Part shown: one piece after another, positions 24,847-33,582 of the stretch
Layout of the letters: each line of letters opens with the position of its first letter
How positions within the stretch are numbered: the first letter of the stretch is position 1
Source of the DNA: DASXKD01 sp963703605
Lineage (GTDB): Bacteria > Actinomycetota > Actinomycetes > Streptosporangiales > Streptosporangiaceae
NCBI GenBank assembly: GCA_963703605.1
Contig: CAVPFC010000060.1
Location: forward strand, 62,001 to 126,000
DNA: 64,000 bases
Reading direction: 5' to 3'
Position numbers and translations under genes: made by a program
Notes under the pieces: model-generated
Seen by the model: only the letters and a program-made list of their open reading frames with translations
Databases searched by the model: none
What the model was told of the DNA's origin: nothing

Positions 24847-24996
24847 ACAAAGATATGTGCGGATGCCGGCGGTTGCAACCTGGCGTTCGGCTGCCGTTCG
24901 CCCGCGCTCTGCTGGTTCTGACCCCACCACCCCGCCCCATCAGCACCTCCAGCACCGGTCTCGGCGCGCGATCGAATGCGTCGTAGTCTGTCGGTG

Positions 24997-25404
24997 ATGG
25001 CACCACGGAGATGCGTAGTCGATTACGCGCTTGCCCGCCGGGCGACGCTGGCCTCGGTGCTGGCTGGCCACACCACGGTCGCGGACGTCTGCGACGCGCA
25101 TCCCTACCTGCTTCGTGCCGCGAAGTTCCACGGCGAGGCGACCCAGACCGGCTGCCCGATTTGCCGCCGGGTGAAGCTCACCCACGTTACCTACGTATAT
25201 GGGGATGAACTGGGGCGCTACGAGGGCCGGGTAAAGCAGGCCCCAGAACTTGCCGAGATGGCTGCCGAATATGGTGAGTTCCGAGCGTATGTCGTCGAGG
25301 TCTGTCAGAGTTGTGGCTGGAACCACCTCGCCACGTCCTATGTTCTCGGCACGGGCGAGCCGCGCACCCGGCGCGGACGCCCCCGGGCCAGGGCGAGCGA
25401 GTAG
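24997..25404 (+). CDS. DUF5318 protein (Rv0049-like)
   Basis: The 135-residue protein opens with RRCVVDYALARRATLASVLAGHTTVADVCDAHPYLLRAAKFHGE and has two Cys pairs, CPIC and CQSC, that probably bind zinc. The family is conserved in actinobacteria just upstream of the ponA-type PBP gene; its function is unknown. I chose ATG 24997 because homologues start two or three residues before the VVDYAL motif; ATG 24976 is possible. It diverges from padR across the operator region. Confidence 0.88.
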   Translation: MAPRRCVVDYALARRATLASVLAGHTTVADVCDAHPYLLRAAKFHGEATQTGCPICRRVKLTHVTYVYGDELGRYEGRVKQAPELAEMAAEYGEFRAYVVEVCQSCGWNHLATSYVLGTGEPRTRRGRPRARASE

Positions 25405-25567
25405 CAGAGCCAAGCCCCGGCGGATGCCAGGGCGCAGCCTTCCAGGCAGGTAGCAGGGCCACAGGGCAAGTGGCGAACAGGCAGGACGCGGTGCCCCACC
25501 GGCACGGTGGTCCGCGGTGGGTTGGCTACCCCCGCCCGCGACTGGTTCACCTAACCAGCGAGGAAGT

Positions 25568-28500
25568 GTGAGTAACCAAGACTTTCCCGCACCATACCGG
25601 CCGGACGGGCGCTGGGACGGCCCCTCCGGTGGAGCCCAGGGCCGGGGGGACGTCCCGCGGCCGCGTACCGCCGCGGGCGGTTATACCAACGCTTCGGGCT
25701 CGACCGGCCGGGGCGTCGACGAAGTGGGTGGCTACGGCCGCGGCTCCGGCGGGAACGGCCGGGGCGGCCACCACGCACAGGGCCGGTCCGCGCGCGGCAG
25801 CGCCCGCGACGGCGGTCAGGGATCCTCCGGGCGGGGCACGGCGGACGCGCCCGCCAACGGCGGGTACCGGCCACGGCGGGCGGCACCCGGGCCCGACTCC
25901 GGGCCGGGCCGGCGCAACGGGTGGCCGCCGTCGGGCCGGTCAGGCGGAGACGGCCGGGAGCGCCCAGGGGCCGAGCGGAACGGCCGCTCCGCCGGCCGCG
26001 GCGCTGCCCAGTTCGGCAACGGCCGCCGCGACGTCCGGGACGACCTCAGGGACCGGCTGCGCAGGAACGGAATCGGCACTGACGGGGGAAGCGGCGGCGG
26101 GTGGGGGGACCCGCGGCAGCGGCCGGGCCGGAACGGCACGCGCGGCGATGGCTGGGACGACAGCATGGCCGGCCGCCTGCGCGGCCGGCTGAGCAGGCAC
26201 GGGGCCGGCGGCGCCGACGACTTGACCGAGGACCGCCCGGGCCGGCGGTCCGGCAAGAAGGGGGCTGGCGGGGGCGACTGGGGGGATGGGCCCGGTGGCC
26301 GTCCGCCGCGCCGCAAGGGCAGCTGGTGGCGCCACTGGACCTGGAAGAAGGTCCTGGGCGTGGTCGCGGCCTGCTTCGGCGCGGTGGTGATCGTGGCCGC
26401 GGCGGGCGTCGCGTACGCCTATTCCAAGACCAAGATCCCCGATGTCCAGACGGCCGTCTTCCAGCAGAAGTCCAGCGTCTACTTCAGCGACGGAAAGACC
26501 CTCATCGGCCAGTACGGCACCACGAACCGGGTGCTGCTGAACTACAACCAGATCCCGCCGGTGCTGATCAACGCCGTCGTCGCGGCCGAGGACAAGAACT
26601 TCTGGCACGAGGGCGGCATCTCACCGAGCGGCATCATCCGGGCCGCTTACTACGACCTGACCAGCTCCGGCGGGAACCTCCAGGGCGCGTCGACCATCAC
26701 TCAGCAACTCGTCCGGAACTACTACGACAACATCGGTACCGCGCAGACCTTCAGCCGGAAAATCAAGGAGATCTTCGTCGCGGAGAAGCTGGCCCAGGCC
26801 AAGTCCAAGGACTGGATCCTCCAGCAGTACCTGAACACGATCTACCTTGGCGACAACGGGGTGTCAGGCGATGGGGCCTACGGCGTCGCCGCCGCGGCGA
26901 ACGTCTACTTCGGGCTGCCCGCCAACAAGCTCAACAAGATCACCGTCGCGCAGGCCGCGATGATCGCCGCGCTGATCCAGAGCCCCGGCTACTACAGCCC
27001 CGACCCCAAGGCGGGCGTGGCCTACGGGGCCCTGGTGAATCGCTGGCACTACGTGATCAACACCATGGTCTCGATGGGCAAGCTGTCTTCGCAGCAGGCC
27101 GCCCAGCTGAAGTTCCCCACTGTGGTCAAGCCGGTGAACAACAACTGGTCCGGCTACAAGGGCTACATCATGCAGGCCGTGCTCTACGAGTTGCAGAACA
27201 CCTACCACTACTCGATGAGCACGATCAACAACGGTGGTCTGCGCGTCGTCACCACGTTCAACAAGGGCCTCATGAACGCGCTGTACACCACGGTCCGCAA
27301 GGACGAGAAGGTGATGCGGAGCTGCCAGATCCCAGCCATCCTGTCCAGCGCCGCGCCAGCGACGTCGTGCAAGGGTTTCCCCAAGTGGGCCCACGTCGGC
27401 GCGGTGCTCGAGCAGCCGGGGACCGGCGCGATCCTGGCCATGTACAGCGGCCCGAACTACCAGAAGGACCAGTACGACAACGCGTTGCAGTCGCGCAACC
27501 AGGTCGGCTCCTCGTTCAAGCCGTACGTGCTGGCCACCGCAGTGTCGGAGGGGATGAACGTCCAGACGAGCAAGCTCGACGGGGACTCGCCGCTCTGGAT
27601 ACCGCCGGACTCGCAGCCGACGACGTACGCAAAGACGGGCAGCACGTCCCCGGGGCCGTCCTGGTACGAGGTCTCCAACGACGAGAGCGGCAACAACAAC
27701 TTCCCCGGGGTGTCCGTCAAGAGCGCCACCGCTATCTCGCTCAACACCGCCTACACCGACCTGTGGCACCGGGTCGCGTTCGACCCGGCGACCGGTAAGC
27801 ACCCCGTCGTCAACATGGCGGCCTCGTTCGGCGTCGACACCAAGCTAAGCAGCCTCCAGACGATGCAGGACGAGGCCGGTACCGCACTCGGCCAGGCGTC
27901 GCTCACCGTGGAGGAGCAGGCGAACACGATCGCGACGCTCGCGTACCACGGCGAATACTCCACCCCGCACGTCATCCAGCAGATCACCAACGCGAGCAAC
28001 CAGGTCAGCCAGGCCCGGATCGGGCATCACCAGGTGCTCACCCCGGACCAGGCCGCCGACGTCGACTGGGCGATGAACGCCGACACCCAGCCCGGCGGCA
28101 CCGCGGCGGGCCTCGGGCTGAACAACGGGCAGCCGGTCATCGCCAAGACCGGCACCACGAACCTGGCGCAGTCGGCGTTCTTCATGGGCGCCACACCGAA
28201 GTACGCGATGGCGGTCGGCATGTTCGTCAGCAAGCCGACCTGCCCCAAGAGGTTGCAGGCCCAGTGCAGCAACGTCGGATCCCTGGCCTTCCAGCCGCCG
28301 CCGGGCATCCAGACGCTGTTCGGCGTCGGTGACCTGTCCGGCTACGGCGGGCAGTACCCGGCGCTCATCTGGCACGACTTCATGAACCTGAAGTTCGGCA
28401 ACCTGCCGATCACGCAGTTCCCTCCGGTGAACAACGACGGCGCCGCGTGGAACCTGATGGGAAAGATCGTCAAGCCGAAGCCGGACCACCACCAGCACCA

Positions 28501-28813
28501 GGGCGGCGGTGGCCAGGGCTGCCACCATCACGGCCAGGGGCAGGGGCAGGGCGGACCGTGCGGTCACCAGCCGCCACCGACGCCGCCGCCCACCCCCACG
28601 CCGACCGCGAGCGCCACGCCGACCGCGACCGCCACGCCCACCGGGCCGCCGGGAGGTGGCTTCGCCGCCAAGAAGGGCTCCTCGGGCGGGGCCGGGCCGG
28701 GTGCCCTGGCACTGGCCGCGGTGGTCATTGCCGGGCCCGCGCTGTCTCTGGTAGGCAAGCTGCGTGAGCGGCGGCGGAGGAAGGCAGCGCACCGAGAACA
28801 GCCACCGGTCTAG
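25568..28813 (+). CDS. ponA: Bifunctional class A penicillin-binding protein (PonA-like)
   Basis: Polymerises glycan strands and cross-links peptides at the outer membrane face. The 1081-residue protein has a very long Gly/Arg-rich cytosolic N-terminus (about 255 residues), a membrane segment (VLGVVAACFGAVVIVAAAGVAYAYS), a GT51 domain with EDKNFWHEGG (E341) and QGASTITQQLVRNYY, and a transpeptidase domain with SSFK (S648, K651), SLN (724-726) and KTGTTN (860-865). The end is odd: a His/Cys-rich stretch (DHHQHQ, CHHH), a Pro-Thr repeat, a second membrane segment (ALALAAVVIAGPALSLVG) and a basic tail. GTG 25568 starts the MSNQDF-like N-terminus with GAGGA directly upstream. Confidence 0.95.
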   Translation: MSNQDFPAPYRPDGRWDGPSGGAQGRGDVPRPRTAAGGYTNASGSTGRGVDEVGGYGRGSGGNGRGGHHAQGRSARGSARDGGQGSSGRGTADAPANGGYRPRRAAPGPDSGPGRRNGWPPSGRSGGDGRERPGAERNGRSAGRGAAQFGNGRRDVRDDLRDRLRRNGIGTDGGSGGGWGDPRQRPGRNGTRGDGWDDSMAGRLRGRLSRHGAGGADDLTEDRPGRRSGKKGAGGGDWGDGPGGRPPRRKGSWWRHWTWKKVLGVVAACFGAVVIVAAAGVAYAYSKTKIPDVQTAVFQQKSSVYFSDGKTLIGQYGTTNRVLLNYNQIPPVLINAVVAAEDKNFWHEGGISPSGIIRAAYYDLTSSGGNLQGASTITQQLVRNYYDNIGTAQTFSRKIKEIFVAEKLAQAKSKDWILQQYLNTIYLGDNGVSGDGAYGVAAAANVYFGLPANKLNKITVAQAAMIAALIQSPGYYSPDPKAGVAYGALVNRWHYVINTMVSMGKLSSQQAAQLKFPTVVKPVNNNWSGYKGYIMQAVLYELQNTYHYSMSTINNGGLRVVTTFNKGLMNALYTTVRKDEKVMRSCQIPAILSSAAPATSCKGFPKWAHVGAVLEQPGTGAILAMYSGPNYQKDQYDNALQSRNQVGSSFKPYVLATAVSEGMNVQTSKLDGDSPLWIPPDSQPTTYAKTGSTSPGPSWYEVSNDESGNNNFPGVSVKSATAISLNTAYTDLWHRVAFDPATGKHPVVNMAASFGVDTKLSSLQTMQDEAGTALGQASLTVEEQANTIATLAYHGEYSTPHVIQQITNASNQVSQARIGHHQVLTPDQAADVDWAMNADTQPGGTAAGLGLNNGQPVIAKTGTTNLAQSAFFMGATPKYAMAVGMFVSKPTCPKRLQAQCSNVGSLAFQPPPGIQTLFGVGDLSGYGGQYPALIWHDFMNLKFGNLPITQFPPVNNDGAAWNLMGKIVKPKPDHHQHQGGGGQGCHHHGQGQGQGGPCGHQPPPTPPPTPTPTASATPTATATPTGPPGGGFAAKKGSSGGAGPGALALAAVVIAGPALSLVGKLRERRRRKAAHREQPPV

Positions 28814-28831
28814 CCGGAGCCAGCGGCGCCG

Positions 28832-30244
28832 ATGACGGGGCGACAGGGCGCGAGCGCGCCTGCCGGGCTGCCCGGCGAGGGCGCGGACGGCGAGCCCCCC
28901 GGTGCCGGCGGCCCCTGGCAACGGGCCGCGCTGTTCGCGGGTTCGACCGCGGCGCTGGTGACGGCCAGCCTCGCGGGCAGCGCGCTGGGCTTCCTCAACA
29001 AGGCGGCGTGCCGGAGCGGGGACTGGAACGTCTACCTCAAGCAGTTCCAGGCGCACTGCTACACCGACATCTATCCGCTGTATTTCGGTGAGCAACTGTC
29101 CGCGGGAAAGGTTCCCTACGTCGGTCACCCGGTCGAGTACCCGGTGCTGATCGGCGGCGCGATGCAGGCGGTGGCCTGGCTGGTCCGGCCGATCTCCGAC
29201 CCGTTCGTCAGGGGGCGGGAGTTCTTCGACGTCACCGTGGTGCTGCTGGCGCTGTTCTCGCTCGCCGCGACGCTGGCCACGGCGTACCTGGCGGGCCGCT
29301 CGCGCCGCTGGACCGCGCTGGGCGTCGCGCTGGCCCCCGGGCTGATCCTTGCCGCGTTCATCAACTGGGACCTGATCGCCGTGGGCCTGGTCGCGCTCGG
29401 GATGGCCGCGTGGGCCGGGCGGCGGACCGTCCTGGCCGGGGTTTTGCTCGGGCTGGCCGTGGCTACCAAGTTCTACCCGGTGTTCTTCTTCGGCCCGCTG
29501 CTGCTGCTCTGCCTGCGGGCGGGCCGGCTGCGCGCGTTCGCGGTGACCACCGTCTCCGCTGCAGCCGCGTGGCTGGCGGTCAACCTGCCGGTCGCGCTGG
29601 CCGCGCCGGCCGGCTGGGAGCGCTTCTACTCGCTGAGCACCACCCGCGCGGCGGACTGGGGATCCATCTGGTACTACTTCGAGACCGAGCACTGGCCGGT
29701 CGTCGGCTCACTGTCCGAGAAGGGGCTGAACACGCTGTCGGCGCTGCTGTTCATCGCCGGTTGCGTGCTGATCGCCGCGCTCATCCTCGCCGCCCCGCGC
29801 CGGCCCCGCGTTCCCCAGGTGTTCTTTCTGGTACTTGCCGTGTTCCTGCTTGTGAACAAGGTGTGGTCGCCGCAGTACGTCGTCTGGCTGGTCCCGCTGG
29901 TCGTGCTCGCCCGGCCCCGGCTGTGGGCGTACCTGACCTGGCAGGCGGCCGAGGTGGCCTACTTCTTCGCCATCTGGGCCTACCTGATCACCGTGGCCAC
30001 CGGGGCGCCGGTCGAGGGCGGTATCGGCACCGGGGTCTATTTCGCCGCCCTGCTCGCCAGGTTCGCTACGGTCGTGCTGCTGTGCGCGCTTGTGGTCCGG
30101 GACATCCTGCGCCCGGATGCCGACCTGGTGCGGGCCGACGGCGAGGACGACCCGGCCGGCGGCGTGCTCGCGGACGCACCCGATCGTCTCGTCATCCGGG
30201 TGACCCCTAAAACGCGACCAGGGCTGGCTTTTGATCGTAGGTAA
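28832..30244 (+). CDS. GT87-family polyprenol-dependent mannosyltransferase-like membrane protein (Rv0051-like)
   Basis: The 470-residue protein has about 10-12 membrane segments and the GT-C features of GT87: an early periplasmic loop with DIYPLYFGEQLSAGKVPYVGHPVEYPVL, then INWDLIAVGLVALG and VWSPQYVVWLVPLVVL. GT87 enzymes use polyprenyl-phosphate mannose to extend cell-envelope glycans. It lies 18 bases after the PBP gene, so they are probably cotranscribed, the same order as Rv0050-Rv0051. The exact acceptor is unknown. Confidence 0.88.
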   Translation: MTGRQGASAPAGLPGEGADGEPPGAGGPWQRAALFAGSTAALVTASLAGSALGFLNKAACRSGDWNVYLKQFQAHCYTDIYPLYFGEQLSAGKVPYVGHPVEYPVLIGGAMQAVAWLVRPISDPFVRGREFFDVTVVLLALFSLAATLATAYLAGRSRRWTALGVALAPGLILAAFINWDLIAVGLVALGMAAWAGRRTVLAGVLLGLAVATKFYPVFFFGPLLLLCLRAGRLRAFAVTTVSAAAAWLAVNLPVALAAPAGWERFYSLSTTRAADWGSIWYYFETEHWPVVGSLSEKGLNTLSALLFIAGCVLIAALILAAPRRPRVPQVFFLVLAVFLLVNKVWSPQYVVWLVPLVVLARPRLWAYLTWQAAEVAYFFAIWAYLITVATGAPVEGGIGTGVYFAALLARFATVVLLCALVVRDILRPDADLVRADGEDDPAGGVLADAPDRLVIRVTPKTRPGLAFDRR

Positions 30245-30273
30245 CTAGCTGCCGCGCGCAGCGTGCCGCGCTG

Positions 30274-31068
30274 CTACTGCGCCAGGTGCTGGCGGAGCCA
30301 GCGGATGTCGGCGGCTGGGTCGGGGGTCTCGGAGACCGTGGGTGCGTCGGCGGCGCGGACCACCTCGAGGAGCAGCGCCGGGTCGATCGTGCCCGATTCG
30401 ATCGGGGCGTGGCGGTCCCGCCCCGAGCCGAACCCGTCGCGCGAGTTGTTGCAGTGGACCAGGTCGATCCGGCCGGTTATCGCGGTGACCCGTGCCACCA
30501 TCGTCGCCAGGTCATCGCCGCCCGCATGCGTATGGCATGTATCAAGGCAAAAACCGATGGGACTGTTGCCGTCGCCCGCATCGGTGAAGTCGCCGATCGC
30601 GTCCCATAGGCGGCCGATCGCATCCAGGCCGCGGGCCATCGCGTGGTCGCCGCCGGCGGTGTTCTCGATCAGCAGCGGCACGGGCCGCTCTATCCGTTCC
30701 ACCGCTTTGCGCCAGTTGTCGTAGCCCTCGCGCTCGTCCACCCCGCCGGTCACGTGCCCGCCGTGCACCACAAGGCCCTTGGCCCCTACCTCGGCGGCGG
30801 CGGCGAGCTGCTGGCCGAGCAGCTTGCGGCTCGGAATCCGGATCCGGTTGTTCGCGCTGGCCACGTTGATGCCGTAGGGGGCGTGAATGAACACCTCCAG
30901 GCCGGCCTCGCTCAGGGCGGCGCGAAGCTTGGCCGCGTCGCCGCCGGGAAAAGTCGGTGCGTCCCAGCCCTGCGGGTCACCGAGAAAGAACTGGATGACC
31001 TCGGCTCCGGTGGCGCTCGCCACCGCCAGCGGGTCGCCTTCGCGTTCGTGCGCTCCGATGCGGACCAT
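30274..31068 (-). CDS. Endonuclease IV-like AP endonuclease (xylose isomerase-like TIM barrel)
   Basis: The 264-residue product matches the AP-endonuclease family 2: VIQFFLGDPQGW, VFIHAPYGINVASANN, LVVHGGHV, LLIENTAGG, GFCLDTCHTHAGG and DLVHCNNSRDGFGSGRDRHAPI carry the metal-binding His, Glu and Asp residues. It should cut abasic sites in DNA repair. It converges on the GT87 gene and follows a small membrane-protein gene whose 3' end overlaps its first 157 bases. Confidence 0.9.
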   Translation of the reverse strand: MVRIGAHEREGDPLAVASATGAEVIQFFLGDPQGWDAPTFPGGDAAKLRAALSEAGLEVFIHAPYGINVASANNRIRIPSRKLLGQQLAAAAEVGAKGLVVHGGHVTGGVDEREGYDNWRKAVERIERPVPLLIENTAGGDHAMARGLDAIGRLWDAIGDFTDAGDGNSPIGFCLDTCHTHAGGDDLATMVARVTAITGRIDLVHCNNSRDGFGSGRDRHAPIESGTIDPALLLEVVRAADAPTVSETPDPAADIRWLRQHLAQ

Positions 31069-31448
31069 GACCCGAGCGTAGACAATCCGCCGCCCGGCCG
31101 CGGCCCGTGCCCGCCCTGGGTTAGCTGCCGGGCCGGCCGGTCAGGGGAGAAGCCGCCGTGCGCGATGCCGAGCGCGGCTCCGACGAAGGCGGCGACCAGC
31201 CCGGTAACGATGACCATCCGTTCCAGCCGGGTCGCCGAGATCAGCTGCGCGTAGAGTCCCACCACGAGGCTGGCGATCCCCGTGGTCGAGGCGACCATGT
31301 GGAGCCTGACCACCCACCCCGTCGCGAACGCGATGAGGCCGGTGACCAGTGTGAAGATGGCTAGGCTGTCCTGCAACGGGTGCCGCTCGCCGTCTCTGCT
31401 CAGCGTGAGGCGTGGCCCGCGGGCGCGGGTGCTGGTGGCTTCCGGCAT
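30912..31448 (-). CDS. Small membrane protein of unknown function
   Basis: From ATG 31448, with AAGGAAGGG upstream, the first 105 residues include three membrane segments (FTLVTGLIAFATGWVV, TTGIASLVVGLYAQLI, MVIVTGLVAAFVGAALGIAHGG) resembling small actinobacterial membrane proteins. The frame continues for about 70 Arg/Ser-rich residues across the start of the AP-endonuclease gene; that tail is probably only an open shadow frame or a tolerated overlap. No function can be given. Confidence 0.6.
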   Translation of the reverse strand: MPEATSTRARGPRLTLSRDGERHPLQDSLAIFTLVTGLIAFATGWVVRLHMVASTTGIASLVVGLYAQLISATRLERMVIVTGLVAAFVGAALGIAHGGFSPDRPARQLTQGGHGPRPGGGLSTLGSWSASERTNAKATRWRWRAPPEPRSSSSFSVTRRAGTHRLFPAATRPSFAPP

Positions 31449-31615
31449 GACGGCCACCCTTCCTTGATCCTCAGTCCGGAATGGTTCCCGCAATCCTCAG
31501 CCGGGATTGTTCCCGCGCGCCGCCGGAAGAACCCTGGCCGGCCGAACGGCGCGGCTCCGCACGCCGCGGTACGGCTCGCGAAGGCGCCCGGGGAACCGCG
31601 GCGTGGCTGGTAGCC

Positions 31616-31707
31616 TGGACTGTCTGCACCGGGCGGTAATGTGTCTGACCGGTAAGTGCAGTTCCTCCTGTCACGGAGAGACCGTGACCGCGCCAGTCCA
31701 GAGGAGG
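31616..31707 (+). promoter_or_regulatory. Candidate promoter and structured leader of the rpsF operon
   Basis: A weak promoter-like pair TGGACT/TAATGT (31616-31642) precedes a leader in which GTCACGG/CCGTGAC (31670-31676 and 31682-31688) forms a perfect hairpin. CCTCCT at 31664-31669 is exactly complementary to the rpsF Shine-Dalgarno AGGAGG at 31702-31707. The longer stem would hide the ribosome-binding site, fitting known autoregulation of rpsF-rpsR operons by the S6-S18 complex. Inferred by eye, not folded. Confidence 0.45.
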
Positions 31708-31718
31708 CAGTTCCGTAT

Positions 31719-32009
31719 ATGCGCCACTACGAAATGATGATCATTCTCGATGCCGGTCTCGAGGAAGGCACCGTCCAGCCGTCGCTGGAGCAGTTTCTGA
31801 CTGTGGTGACCGCCGGAGGCGGGAGCGTGGACAAGGTCGACGTGTGGGGCCGACGGCGTCTCGCCTACGAGATCGACAAGAGGTCCGAGGGCATCTACGC
31901 CGTCATCGACATGATGGCCATGCCGGAATCCGTCGCCGAACTCGACCGTCAGCTCGGCCTGAACGAGGCGGTCCTGCGGACCAAGGTCATGCGCATGGAG
32001 CAGCACTGA
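31719..32009 (+). CDS. rpsF: 30S ribosomal protein bS6
   Basis: The 96-residue protein binds 16S rRNA together with bS18. It has the family start MRHYEMMIILDAGLEE and the conserved WGRRRLAYEIDKRSEGIY. ATG 31719 follows a strong GAGGAGG at 31701-31707. It is the first gene of rpsF-ssb-rpsR-rplI, the standard operon just upstream of dnaB in actinobacteria. Confidence 0.98.
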   Translation: MRHYEMMIILDAGLEEGTVQPSLEQFLTVVTAGGGSVDKVDVWGRRRLAYEIDKRSEGIYAVIDMMAMPESVAELDRQLGLNEAVLRTKVMRMEQH

Positions 32010-32063
32010 CCCGCGGCACACCCGTGGTCGCGACCGACTAGACCCAAGGACCCGGAGTTCCCG

Positions 32064-32618
32064 ATGGCAGCAGGCGACACCCAGATCACGATCATTGGCA
32101 ACCTGGTAGACGACCCAGAATTGCGCTACACCCCGACCGGCCAGGCGGTGGCCAAGTTCCGCGTGGCCTCCACGCCCCGGTTCCGCGACAACCAGAGCGG
32201 GGAGTGGAAGGACGGGGACAGCCTGTTCCTCACCTGCAACGTGTGGCGGCAGGCAGCCGAGAACACCGCCGAGAGCCTGCAGCGCGGCATGCGGGTGATC
32301 GTCAGCGGCAGGCTGCGCCAGCGGTCCTACGAGACCAGGGAGGGCGAGAAGCGCACCGTGTACGAGGTCGAGGTCGATGACGTCGGCCCCTCGCTGCGCA
32401 ACGCGTCCGCCAAGGTCGTCAAGTCCAACCGCTCCGGCGGTAACTTCGGCGGCGGCCCCGGCGGTTCCGGCGGCGGTTCCGGCGGTCCCGGCGGCGGTTC
32501 CGGCGGTTCCGGCGGCGGCGCATCGGGCCAGCGCCCGGCGGCCGAGGACCCGTGGAGCGCCGACCCCGCCGACGGCTTCGGGGGCGCCGATGGCACGCCC
32601 GACGAGCCGCCCTTCTAA
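32064..32618 (+). CDS. ssb: Single-stranded DNA-binding protein
   Basis: Binds ssDNA as a tetramer during replication, repair and recombination. The 184-residue protein has an OB-fold at 1-120 (ITIIGNLVDDPELRYTPTGQAVAKFRVAST, LFLTCNVWRQAAENTAESLQRGMRVIVSGRL), a flexible Gly-rich linker of (GGSGG)-type repeats and the acidic tip DEPPF that recruits partner proteins. Second gene of the ribosomal operon. Confidence 0.98.
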   Translation: MAAGDTQITIIGNLVDDPELRYTPTGQAVAKFRVASTPRFRDNQSGEWKDGDSLFLTCNVWRQAAENTAESLQRGMRVIVSGRLRQRSYETREGEKRTVYEVEVDDVGPSLRNASAKVVKSNRSGGNFGGGPGGSGGGSGGPGGGSGGSGGGASGQRPAAEDPWSADPADGFGGADGTPDEPPF

Positions 32619-32669
32619 CCCTGACCGATCACCATCCCCGCGGCAAGCGGGGCTCCAAGGAGCACCACG

Positions 32670-32906
32670 ATGGCGAAAGCACCTATTCGCAAGCCACGAA
32701 AGAAAGTCTGCCTGTTCTGCCAGGAGAAGATCGCTTACGTCGACTACAAGGACACTCCGCTGCTGCGGAAGTTCATCTCCGATCGCGGCAAGATCAGGGC
32801 CAGGCGGGTAACCGGCAACTGCACCCAGCATCAGCGCGACGTCGCCACGGCCATCAAGAACGCGCGTGAGATGGCGATGCTGCCGTACACCAGCACGCCC
32901 AGGTAA
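32670..32906 (+). CDS. rpsR: 30S ribosomal protein bS18
   Basis: The 78-residue protein has CLFCQEKIAYVDYKDTPLLRKFIS, including the CxxC of a zinc-binding (C+) type bS18, and GKIRARRVTGNC, the rRNA-binding stretch. Actinobacteria often also carry a zinc-independent paralogue under Zur control; none is seen here. Third gene of the operon. Confidence 0.98.
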   Translation: MAKAPIRKPRKKVCLFCQEKIAYVDYKDTPLLRKFISDRGKIRARRVTGNCTQHQRDVATAIKNAREMAMLPYTSTPR

Positions 32907-32927
32907 GGCCGAAGGAGACAGCATCCG

Positions 32928-33389
32928 ATGAGTCGCACGCCGATGAAGCTGATCCTCACCCAGGAGGTCTCCGGCCTCGGGGAAGCCGGGGATGTCGTGG
33001 AGGTGGCCGGCGGCTACGGCCGCAACTACCTGGTCCCGCGCGGCCTTGCCATGCGCTGGACGCGAGGCGCGGAGAAGCAGGTCGGGCTGATCAAGCGGGC
33101 CCGGTCCGTACGGGACATCCGGGGCCTGGACGACGCCAAGGAGACCGCGGCCCGGCTCGCCGGGCTGACGGTGAGGCTGCCCACCAGGGCGGGTGCCTCG
33201 GGCCGGCTGTTCGGCTCGGTCGGGCCCGCCGACATCGCCAACGCGGTCCGCGCGGCGGGCGGGCCGGAACTCGACCGGCGGCGGATCGAGGTCCCCAACC
33301 CGATCAAGACCATCGGGGCCCACCAGGTCCGGGTCCGCCTGCACCCCGAAGTCACTGCCACGATCGACATCGAGATAGTCGGCGGTTAG
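32928..33389 (+). CDS. rplI: 50S ribosomal protein bL9
   Basis: The 153-residue protein starts MSRTPMKLILTQEVSGLGEAGDVVEVAGGYGRNYLVPRGLA, the bL9 N-domain signature; the C-domain ends VRVRLHPEVTATIDIEIV. AAGGAG at 32910-32915 supports ATG 32928, though MKLIL five codons later is the start in many homologues. It closes the operon; a hairpin follows at 33407. Confidence 0.97.
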   Translation: MSRTPMKLILTQEVSGLGEAGDVVEVAGGYGRNYLVPRGLAMRWTRGAEKQVGLIKRARSVRDIRGLDDAKETAARLAGLTVRLPTRAGASGRLFGSVGPADIANAVRAAGGPELDRRRIEVPNPIKTIGAHQVRVRLHPEVTATIDIEIVGG

Positions 33390-33406
33390 CTGGGCTAAGT
33401 ATGCTC

Positions 33407-33423
33407 GGCGGCCTCCGGCCGCC
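33407..33423 (+). terminator. Putative terminator hairpin after rplI
   Basis: GGCGGCC, loop TCC, GGCCGCC: a perfect 7 bp GC stem 17 bases after the rplI stop, with only a short T-poor tail, as is common in GC-rich actinobacteria. Confidence 0.5.
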
Positions 33424-33582
33424 TTCGCCGTAGGCTAGCCGCCATGTCTACCCGGGGGCCGAGCCCCCGGACCCCCACGCGCCCGCTACCGGTCGGCTGT
33501 CCGGTACCGGTTCGTTTACGGCTGAGGGCTGGCCAGGCGGTCGGCCTGATCGCGGTGCTGGGCGGCCTCTAGCTGCCTTCGG

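Noticed and set aside
25568..26330. Gly/Arg-rich PBP N-terminus as an independent gene or repeat
   Set aside because: It is continuous with the membrane helix and long basic cytosolic tails are common in actinobacterial class A PBPs.
27845..29692. 615-codon minus-strand open frame
   Set aside because: Antisense to the PBP and GT87 genes; composition is typical of the complement of GC-rich codons.
31671..33344. 557-codon minus-strand open frame
   Set aside because: It lies opposite rpsF, ssb, rpsR and rplI, whose identity is certain; the frame has no family motifs.
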